From Carnegiea gigantea (Eukaryota; Streptophyta; Magnoliopsida; Caryophyllales; Cactaceae), in NCBI GenBank assembly GCA_029747015.1, contig JAKOGI010002239.1, positions 62,001-126,000 of the forward strand: a stretch of 64,000 nt of DNA. The letters run 5' to 3'. This document shows, piece after piece, positions 55,786 to 64,000 of this stretch (positions within the stretch are counted from its first letter, which is position 1; each line of letters opens with the position of its first letter). A program made the translations under genes and the position numbers. The notes beneath the pieces are model-generated. The model saw only the letters and a program-made list of their open reading frames with translations. It was not told where the DNA came from and did not search any database.

Positions 55786-57304
55786 ATGGGCGTAATTAGT
55801 AATAAACATGACGTGTTATTATCTGATAATAATGAAGAGACTAATAATGTTCAATTAGAAGATGAAATATATCAGCAGATGAATGTGATTAAATTAGAAG
55901 ATCTCGATGTATTACCATTGGAAGAAATTAGGAGAAAACTGGACAAGAAATATGGTAAAATGACTATTGAAAATGAGATCAATGAGATTGGAGAAGAACT
56001 CAACTTATTTGAGTCAGAAATCAATCTAGCTAACAATGTCATCCCTAATCCTGAAGAATTTGGTGAACCTTCTAGAAGAAATGCTCATTTCTTAAGACCT
56101 AGGTACGTTCCAACACGATATACAAGTAATTTTTCCTTTGGGTTTATCCCAAGAAAAACTACGATCTATGAAGAAATTGGCCTTACCCCAATTAGCCAAA
56201 CTGGATATATCTTAAACATTGATGGAGGTCCTAACAGAGAAGAAATATTTGAGCACTAGAAAAGAAGAATGAATAGTATCTTAAATCTAAATACTACATG
56301 GACTGCTGCTAATTTTTTAAACTATATCAAACATAGTTTTTCTTGCACTGTAACTGACTGGCATGATTCATTAAGTAAAGATGGTAAAAATACATTAAGA
56401 ATGATGGAAACACCAGCTGCTATGTTCAAAAATTTGTGCAAAGAAATCGAAACTGAGTTCATCGTAGCAAAACTTGATTAAGAAGAAATAGCAAGAGAAT
56501 GGCAGAGAAAGATTAATAATATAGAATTATGGGATATGAGATATTTAGAAAAATTATATTGCTGGATTCAGTCAATATTATTACAAAATTAGGCATAATA
56601 AAACTAATCTTGATATGTTCCATGACAAATTTCATATTTGATAAATTTCATAATTAATGAAAAATACTTGGCTTGGCTTGAAAGAATAGATGTCATTGAT
56701 ACCCTTAGTTCAAGAATCTCTTATCTAAGAAAATGGGTCAATGATTAATGTCTTAATCTCCAGAAGCAAAAGAAGATAAAGAAATAGTGCTTAACTTGTT
56801 GGGGTTCACCTCACCAATGGGGAAAAGAGCCTTAAAAAAGAAGAAAAAGAAAATTTTATAAGAAAAAGAGCCTTAACAAGTAAAGGGGAGAGAAATATAA
56901 GAGAAAATATTATAACAAATAAAGTCCTAGAAAATGAAGTTTTTTAAAGGAAAGCTGCGTACTGTCCTATAGGGAAAAACAACTGCAAATGTTGGGTATA
57001 TGGAGAAGTAGGACATTATGCTAATGAATGTAAAAATAGAAAAAATAGCAAGCTTATTGAAACCTTGGGTAGCCTAGATTATGTTAAACTTAGTGAAGAT
57101 GAGGCATTAGTTCTAGCCCTAAGTAATAACAAAGGGATTGTTAAAATTATATTGGATAATGAATATGAAGAAAGTGATTATGAAGAAACAAGTCATATGA
57201 TGAAGAGTAGCTCTTTCAGTCTTGGTGATCTTCAAGGTGAAGAATTTGTTCTAGACAACGATCATAAGGAAGTCAAAGGAGATTGCATCGGGTTCTTCCC
57301 ATAA
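55786..57304 (+). pseudogene. Pararetrovirus capsid (coat) protein region, broken
   Basis: An acidic N-terminal part is open at 55786-56259. At 56269-56481 follows a helical core (NTTWTAANFLNYIKHSFSCT; VTDWHDSLSKDGKNTLRMM) in the same frame, separated by a TAG. After several stops a Lys-rich stretch leads to the zinc knuckle at 56984-57031 (CKCWVYGEVGHYANEC), in which the second knuckle Cys is Tyr. The frame then runs into 57065-57304, an acidic tail. Capsid proteins of caulimovirids have such acidic ends and a knuckle that binds pregenomic RNA. The knuckle lesion, stops and frame changes show decay. Confidence 0.8.
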
Positions 57305-57366
57305 TCCAAAAAGACATGATCTATAAAAAATTCATCATTTAATTAAAAAACAAATACGTATGTGAA

Positions 57367-57900
57367 ATGATGGAAGGAGATATGGAGATAAAGGATTGTG
57401 AGTATGACATTCGGGAAGTTAATCTAATTAATTGGGAAAATATCCTTAAACATAATAAAGATAGAAAGTATAAATATATCCATATTGGAAGTGTCCAAGT
57501 TCAAATCACTCCATTACAATATTATAACAAAGATATTAAACTTTACGCTTTACTCTGTGATATTAGGCATACCAAATTTAATAATCAAATTATCACAAGG
57601 ATTAAGACTAATTTATGGAATGGATCGGTAGGATTCAATTATCGACCTGGATATTATGTGAGTCTAAAGGATGAATTTGCTAAAAACTTCCTATCCTGTA
57701 AGATAAAAACAGTTGGGATGGACATAAAAAGACGGGGATATCCTTTAAGGATATTTTGAAAACTTATCTATAAATTAGATAATTCAATAGATCCAATGAC
57801 TAAGGTGGCAGTAATAGAAGCAGAAAAATTTAAAAGTCCCACCCCTATACAAAAGATCCAGAGAATTAAGTCTAATCCTCAGGATATAAAAATCAATTAA
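57367..57900 (+). pseudogene. Pararetrovirus movement protein (30K family), interrupted
   Basis: The open part 57367-57759 carries YKYIHIGSVQVQITPLQYYN, LYALLCDIRHTKF and NGSVGFNYRPGYYVSLKD, the core of the caulimovirid 30K movement protein that widens plasmodesmata. A TGA at 57757-57759 ends it, but the same frame continues open to a TAA near 57898 and, after another stop, into the protease region at 58081. So movement protein and protease lie in one frame broken only by stops here. Confidence 0.8.
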
Positions 57901-58080
57901 TGATGGATATCTAGCTTTGCCAATCTCATGAAGATCAATAAGAAAAATGTAATAAAAATTCATGAGGAGGGTAAAATCACCATAAAACCCCAACTGTTAA
58001 GAAGCATACGTACAAGATAAGATTGGGAAGAAGGACCTTCATCAGCTAAAGAAGAGCTTAAAGAAGATGACACAATTAGC

Positions 58081-58698
58081 ATGACTAGTGAAATGAGTAG
58101 AATGAGTTTTGAATCTGCAAGGCCCAGTGTAGATCGAAGTATAAGTCTAGAAAGAAATGTCATTGAGTACAAAACTAGAACTGTTAGTGCATCAATCTAT
58201 GAGGATGAATTAGTCAAAAATATAACTATGGAGGTATGCTATGAAGCTACCAACACAAATTCTAGTGGCATCTATATCCCAATAAAGGTATGTTTGGAAG
58301 GATATAACAAATATGAATTGTGTGCTTACATAGATAGTGGCTGTTCTATATACTTTGGGAAAAAAACATTATTTCCAGAATTTATGTGGAAAAAAGCCAA
58401 GAATTCTTTACAGGTAAGGATAGTTGATAATAGTATTATGAGCCACAATGAAGCTATAGAAGGGTTATCCATAGAACTAGGAGGAGTTCAATGCACTATA
58501 TCACTTCTATGGGCTACTGATCAACCCTCTAATAATATGATTATTGAAAATAATTTTCAAAGATTATATACTCCATACACCAAAACCATAAACCAAATAA
58601 TATTTATAATTAATGGCCACTCAGTTCCTATTGAAAAACTAAGGCTTACACTCATCAAAGAATTAAATTTACACGCAGCCAGCGTGGTAAGAAGGTAA
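58081..58698 (+). pseudogene. Pararetrovirus aspartic protease region
   Basis: 205 residues, open. The catalytic word YIDSGCSIYFGK has its Asp at residue 85 (58333-58335). It is followed by LFPEFMWKKAKNSLQVRIVD and a second-half word MIIENNFQRLYTPYTKTINQ, corresponding to the ILG-NNF-x3-Y-x-P region of caulimovirid proteases. The usual hydrophobic-hydrophobic-Gly before NNF reads MIIEN, a possible lesion. It ends at TAA just before the reverse transcriptase part. Confidence 0.8.
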
Positions 58699-58739
58699 TG
58701 CCTATAGAACAAGAGGTAGCATTGACAATCTCATTACTT

Positions 58740-60350
58740 GAGTTATCTATTAAAGAACAGATTGTTGAACAACAAGAAAAATTATGTAAATAACTCTACT
58801 CTGATAATCCTCTAAAATTTTGGAATAAAGACAAAATATTTGCGAAAATCACTTTATTAAATCCCAATACTATTATCTGAGTTAAACAAATGGTGTATAC
58901 ACACTAGGACATCCAAGAGTTTAATAAACAAATCAAAGAACTTTGGCATAAAGGATTAATCAAGAATAGTAAGAGTTCTCGCACTAGTCTTGCTTTCATG
59001 GTAAGAACTCATGCTGAAGAAAAAAAAGGAAAAGCTAGAATGGTAATCAGCTACAAAAAACTTAACAATAATACTGTCTTTGATAGCTACTATATTCCTA
59101 GCAAGACAGTCCTTTTTAACTAACTTCAAGGAGCCTCATGGTCCTTGAAAATGGATTGCAAAAGCAGTTATTGGTAGATAAAAATGGATGAAGAAAGTAT
59201 TCTTTTAACTGGATTTAGTGCCCCACAAGGACATTACGAATGGATAGTAATGCCATTTGGTCCTCAAAATACACCCAAAATATTCTAGAGAAGAATGGAT
59301 AACATCTTCGGAGACTTTAAGTATTGTTGTTTAGTTTACATTGATGACATCCTTGTCTTTTCCAAAATCATAGAACAGCACAAAGATTATGTCTTGGCTG
59401 TCACCCAAAGATGCATTGATCATGGTATTACACTTAGGAAAAACAAGTGCATTTATGCTAAACAAGAGATTGAGTTTTTAGTTCTAAAGATAAAAGCTGG
59501 ACAAATTATTCTACAAAAACATATTCTGAAAAAAATAAAAAATTTTCCTGAAAAGATTAAAGATAGAAAGCAACTAGAAAGGTTTCTTGGATGCCTAGCC
59601 TATGCTTCAGATTTCATTAAAGATTTGGCTAAACTAAGAAAACCGTTACAACAAAAACTCAAGAAAGATGTAATGCGGATATACACCACTAACAATTCAA
59701 AGATTGTCCAGAGCTTCAAAAAATGTGTAAAAATCTTCCTATTCTTAATATACCTAATGAGGAAGATGATTTAATTCTTGAAACAGATGCCAACAATAAA
59801 TACTGGAGTCGATACTCAAAATCAAAAAAGGGGAAAAACTTTACAAATATCGGAGTAGAAGCTTTAATAATGCAGAATGCAACTACCCCACGATGGAAAA
59901 AGAAATCCTTGCAGTCATAAGCGGAATTGAAAAATTCTCAATCTTTTTAGCCCCAAAATCTTTTCTTATCTGAACTGATTGTAAAGAGATACTTGGTTTT
60001 GTTAAAAAGAATTTATCAAACATACAAGTGCAAGGGCGACTTCTACGTTGGCAATTATAGTTTAACTAATTTTCCTTCTCTATTGAACATATATAGGGAT
60101 TGAAGAACTCTCTGACAGACAGTTTACTCAAGAACTCGTCAATGGTGATTATCAAAGCTGATCTCGTGCCAGAAAAGGAGAAAATCCTTAATGAAATGTC
60201 ATTCCTATTGGAACGGGTTTCGCCTTCTAGTAGAGTCCTTATTGATAACTTGGAATTCCATACAAAAAGTACATCACGTTTTGGTCTACTATCTACAGCC
60301 TACCTAATAACCCAAAGATTTTCTCTTCTAGAGTTATAAGTTAATTACAT
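58740..60350 (+). pseudogene. Pararetrovirus reverse transcriptase and RNase H, broken
   Basis: Pieces in different frames. The reverse transcriptase entry has RMVISYKKLNNNTVFDSYYI (about 59040), a stop at 59119-59121, MPFGPQNTPKIF (about 59250) with a stop after it, then the open part 59295-59774 with the active site YIDDIL (Asp codons 59343-59348) and FLGCLAYASDFIKDLAKLR. RNase H begins LILETDANNKYW (59770-59805) and goes on through EKFSIFLAPKSFLI and TDCKEILGFVKKNL with further stops. The YIDD site is intact, but no complete frame exists. Confidence 0.85.
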
Positions 60351-60359
60351 ATAGTGTCC

Positions 60360-61203
60360 ATATGATATTCAAAAAAAAATAAGTTCTTATGTTCAAGAAA
60401 ATGGTTTAATGAGTGGTATGCCGCCTACATTGACTTTTATCATCATTATTCTTATGATATCTGGGAGTCTTGGGGTGTAACTATCTACTTTCCCAATAAG
60501 TCTAGAGTTGGTGGTGCTAGTTTCCCAACAAATTTAATATCTCGAAATGACCCTATCATTAAAGCTTGGGAATACAGGATGGTACTTTACGTTATAGAAA
60601 TCCCAGATCTAAAGTTCCCATTTTTCTTAACACTAATGAAATTTCAGGAATGCATGTTTCGAAGAATCCATTAGGTTCTTACATCTCCTGAAGGTCCAAC
60701 AAAAATTCTAATTAGCAGATGTCTAAATTTAGAAGTGTATGGTGCATTGATTGAATATAAATATGGAAAAGCCAAATGAGCCCATTATCTTGTTCAGATT
60801 ATTGATTACGACGATCTCGATGATCAACGACAAGAACTTGTTCCTGAACGATGAGAATTAGTTACTGATCCTGCTTTGGCAAGACCATTAGATTTTTTAA
60901 CATTTATTATCAATGTTGGGCATTAATTGAACAAGGAAAAATGTTAATGCATTGTGGAAACACTACTTTCGCCTATGGTAATGAGTTTAAAGAATACATG
61001 AAGGTGGAAGGAGCAATATGAGAAGATATCTTTGATTATCTCTTTTATGTTAGAGCTGAAAAATTCTTATTAGAGAAAGGAAAGAAATATCTTCTAGAAT
61101 TATTTGAGAAATGGGATCCAGAGCATCTTCAATTAGGTGAAGGTTTTGATGATTATCCAGATAATGATGGTCTAGAAGATATAAATGGAGATGAAGGCAT
61201 ATA
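60360..61203 (+). pseudogene. Broken downstream viral ORF, unrecognised
   Basis: One frame is open at about 60398-60615 (WFNEWYAAYIDFYHHYSYDI), then broken by many stops. An acidic end near 61130-61203 (EDINGDEG-like) closes it. Its place between RNase H and the promoter is where cavemo/solendoviruses carry the transactivator/inclusion-body protein. I cannot confirm that from residues. Confidence 0.4.
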
Positions 61204-61307
61204 AAATCTCAATAATTATGACCAGTCTTGTCATCATTAAAAGCTCTGAAAAGTTGCTGCCCCATTGTTGTACTATTTTAACAAGTGTTAGGTCTATAAA
61301 GAGAGTA

Positions 61308-61363
61308 CTATAGCCATGTGAAAAATCAGGGTGTCCTATAGTCATGTGAAAAATCAGTGTGTA
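61308..61363 (+). repeat. Two 28-bp direct repeats upstream of the viral TATA box
   Basis: CTATAGCCATGTGAAAAATC (61308) and CTATAGTCATGTGAAAAATC (61336) repeat with period 28, and a third CTATAGG word follows at about 61364. They lie 40-95 bp before the TATA box, the place of activator elements in caulimovirid promoters. Confidence 0.8.
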
Positions 61364-61402
61364 CTATAGGTAATAGGGCTTCCTATGCACCCCTATTTCC
61401 TC

Positions 61403-61411
61403 TATAAAAGG
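61403..61411 (+). promoter_or_regulatory. Pararetrovirus pregenomic promoter TATA box
   Basis: TATAAAAGG in a context CCTCTATAAAAGGAGAGG, like 35S-type promoters. Transcription would start about 30 bp downstream. Confidence 0.7.
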
Positions 61412-61568
61412 AGAGGTTGAGTGCTGAGAAGGGACACGGTCATTTGAGCATTCTTGAGCAAATGAGAAGTCGAGATTCTCCATTTCTCTACGAGCAAGCA
61501 TCTCTAATGATCTTAGCTTAAGTCCCTCTTTAAGCTTTCCATTGTAATATTTCCACTTTCAAGCTTTC

Positions 61569-61574
61569 AATAAA
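61569..61574 (+). terminator. Pararetrovirus poly(A) signal
   Basis: AATAAA about 165 bp after the TATA box, following TTGTAATATTTCC-type upstream elements. Caulimovirid poly(A) sites lie this close downstream of the promoter. Confidence 0.6.
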
Positions 61575-62885
61575 AGAAAGTTTCCCAGTAGAGAATGTTA
61601 TCCAATCGAACCTTACACCTTGAATATTATATTTTCTTGATTAAATTCTCACTATCTTTTTTAAAATATAAAACTTGATTAGTGACTATGGTCTGAGGTA
61701 GCAAATGAAACAGATCGGTGCTGTGCATGATACAAAAAAGGTATGGTTGATATTAGCAATCTTTGTAAATTAGAAGCTAGAGGAACGCCATGGTCCAACG
61801 CCGACTAAGTTCAGGTAACGGTCGAAACTCTCTAATTAAGTTTTAATTATTTTTACTAACCATGGTGGACCTATAACCATAAAAAGTATAATATATAAGT
61901 CATAAGTAGTAGATTATGTGATAACTACTACCAGTAAAGTCATTATAAGAAGCTCAATCAAGCATATTGAAAAAACCCTAAAAATAGCTTGTTTGCATAG
62001 CTAACCCGTTTCAGAGGCCTTTCTGCAAATTCTAAAAGTTCAAGGACTAAATTGATAATAAAAGCATTAGAAAGTCACTTGCATCAAAACTGGAGGTACC
62101 AAAGTGTTATGATTTTCAAAACCTGGTCTAACATATGAATATGCTAAAATTGGAGGTACCAAAGTGTAAACATTTCAGTAAATGGTCATCATTCAAAGAT
62201 CTACTAGACTAGCAAATGGTCCTCTAGACCAGTGAAAGGTCAAACTTTGAGATCTACTAGACTGGAGAAAGCTCTGCTAGGCCGGCCAAAGGTCAAAATT
62301 CAAAGATTCGCTAGACCGGTGAAGGGTCTGCTACAACAGTGAAAGGTTGAATTCAGAAATGAAAAGAAGAAAGCAAGAGAGAACTTTAACTTTCACCTTT
62401 GATATGCTTGGTGAAAGTGGAGGCTAACTATAGACAGCAAATGGTGTCTCGTTTTTATGAAAATGCCTAGTGACGAATTGTACCCCAACCTAAGCATTTA
62501 GAGGCCCAATATATTAATCTTAAATTTGAGTTGGAAAGGAAGAAAAGAGGCAAAACAAAAGAATGTGGCCTGGCTTAACCCAAACAAAAACCTGTCTAGG
62601 TTCTCTAACCCGAGAACCTGATCGGGTTCATAGTATCCCTTTTTCACGCCCAATTCTCTTTCAAATAGTTAAGGTTCTATCTGAATTAGTGTATCCATTT
62701 AGATTAAGCCTACTATGAATTAAATTAGGTTCCCTTTCTCAATACCAATTCGTATTGTCCCTTTTAAATGCTATAAAAGGAGGGCTACTCCTATGGGTTA
62801 AACACGTAGAAAAATTCGAAAAACCAGACCATAGACATATAGAGAAACATAGTAAAAATTATACCAAGAGTATTAACAGAGAGGC
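61575..62885. other. Right flank of the pararetrovirus; no gene
   Basis: Holds part of a possible viral leader. It has a 17-bp direct repeat TGGAGGTACCAAAGTGT at 62091 and 62151 (period 60). The CTAGACTGG-type block at 62199-62365 matches the one left of the virus. No other feature is recognised. Confidence 0.5.
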
Positions 62886-64000
62886 TGTGACACCCAGAAC
62901 CCCTAGGGTTAGGAGTATTAACGATTTCTTAAATCTAACCTAAATTCTGGGGGGAAATGAACAGAACTCCGCCTAAAAAGGGGCTAAAACCAGGCCTTTA
63001 GCCTTAAGTAGGTTCCTACATCCGATAAATGCATAAACATATATTCATAACTCAACGGCTACACGCTAGAGATTACAACTCTACGGGCCACAGACTTGGA
63101 GTATACAAGAGTAACGTTCAATAAATAGAAAGGAAAAGAAAGGTATAGCTTAATGGATTACACATTCGGAGCACTGGGGTTTATATCCTATAATATGTAA
63201 AGCAGCTAAACAAATGACTAACTATATAGATGGCTAGCCCACATGGCTATTCAGAGTGACTATGCCTTAATATACTGTACATGAACCAATATAATCAGCC
63301 TAAAGGGCTCGATAACTTATGAATACATTACACACTAATAAACTCATAAATCTACGTTATGTAAGCCCTTCACATCTTTCAAAAGTGCAAGGAGTCTTTG
63401 GATCAACTTGTATGGTCCAGACTCTACCTGTCATAACCAAATCCTAAGGAAAAGGGGAAAAGATAGGGGGATGAACTACCATGAGCTCAATGAATGATTC
63501 CAACCCAGAAAACAGAATAGTTGCACATCATACTTTAGGTAGCACACACACAATCTAATATATAATATTATATAATAAGCATGTAGATTCTTGTACATCC
63601 ACCATCACCTTAATAATCCCTCTAGTACAATGGTAACCCTATTCTCCTTCTAATTCATGCATAAGGTACTTAACTTGCCCGTGCTAAGTCTCTTGTAACT
63701 TATTAGTGGTAATCCCATGATATAACGACGTAACATCACATAATATGAGCATAAAATCGTATAACATGCACATAGGATTCATTAATAAGCTATTTTATGC
63801 AGTAATTTGGGTATTAGATATAATAGAATGCTTAGTCCATGTATAAACACCCATCATCATGGAGTTTAAACAAAGTCACCGAGTGAGACTCCTTTTAGCA
63901 AGAAAGTGAGATTAATGCATATCGCTTAAACCAATGAAAATTCTTATAAAACTATCGTTATGCACTTCGCAGATAATTGGAACTTAAGAAAAACTCTTTT
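62886..64000 (-). repeat. Partial LTR of the LARD-like family (runs off the window)
   Basis: Starts TGTGACACCCAGAACCCCTA and keeps the family order: TAGGAGTATTAACGATTTCT, a CTGGGGGGAAATGAACAGA segment, the GGCTACACGCTAGAG segment, the CATGGC(T/C)...CAGAGTGACT segment. It is clearly diverged from 4394-8668 and 10392-14650. No primer site lies to its left, so this edge is the outer end of a 3' LTR or a solo LTR in minus orientation. Confidence 0.75.

Larger units (their letters stand above)
55260..61574 (+). mobile_element. Endogenous caulimovirid (cavemo/solendovirus-like), degraded
   Basis: An integrated plant pararetrovirus in one orientation. In order it shows a tRNA-Met primer site, a small ORF, a capsid part with zinc knuckle, a 30K-type movement protein, aspartic protease, reverse transcriptase with RNase H, a broken downstream ORF, a promoter with TATA box and a poly(A) signal. 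Capsid before movement protein separates it from petuvirus-type order and fits cavemovirus/solendovirus organisation. Integrase is absent, as in all caulimovirids. Many stops and frameshifts show that this copy cannot encode its proteins. The outer edges are approximate. Confidence 0.88.

Overview
The window is repeat-rich plant nuclear DNA, most likely from a eudicot with a large, transposon-loaded genome. I see no host gene, rRNA or tRNA. Almost everything I can identify is a transposable element or an integrated plant pararetrovirus, nested inside one another. The plant assignment rests on plant-specific lineages (Ogre/Tat, Athila and Tekay/Del-like Ty3/gypsy elements, an RTE-type LINE with a (GTT)n tail, a CACTA DNA transposon, a caulimovirid). 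Nothing in the sequence fixes the species.

Layout. 1-2270: 3' end and LTR of an Athila/Tat-like element. 2271-3655: decayed LTR-like DNA. 3656-19857: a plus-strand Ogre/Tat polyprotein relic cut into three pieces, first by a 10.26 kb non-coding retrotransposon with about 4.27 kb LTRs (4394-14650), then by a 3.37 kb solo LTR with a perfect 5-bp target duplication (16227-19593). 19858-33224: a plus-strand Athila-like element (LTR, primer site, gag, protease) that carries an RTE LINE (21776-23293, 11-bp target duplication) and a complete, fairly young Ty3/gypsy element (24676-31681, target duplication CTAAT). 33225 to about 39870: a minus-strand Tekay/Del-like chromovirus with its 3' LTR but no visible 5' LTR. 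39871-52640: poorly recognised old DNA holding a 1.25 kb solo LTR (42236-43487, target duplication GCACT) and a 7.27 kb CACTA transposon (44115-51388, target duplication TTT). 52641-54742: minus-strand Athila gag, primer site and 5' LTR. 55260 to about 61575: an integrated, mutated caulimovirid with cavemo/solendovirus-like order (capsid, movement protein, protease, reverse transcriptase/RNase H), a tRNA-Met primer site, a TATA promoter and a poly(A) signal. 62886-64000: start of another LTR of the long-LTR non-coding family.

The most intact coding material is the 7.0 kb Ty3/gypsy element. Its pol has all catalytic residues, and one UAA separates the gag capsid part from the zinc knuckle in the same frame. 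The CACTA element has a deleted main transposase gene but a second, seven-exon Transposase_24-type gene whose splice sites and phases all agree. Other coding regions carry stops, frameshifts or lost catalytic residues: LINE FADD to FAYD, chromovirus protease DSG to NSG, pararetrovirus knuckle Cys to Tyr.

The most interesting points are the near unit-length pararetrovirus flanked by an imperfect direct repeat about 7.36 kb apart, the triplicated hairpin repeat in the gypsy leader, the gag-pol stop, the giant-LTR non-coding element, and the CACTA element that contains an LTR end plus primer site from the non-coding family.
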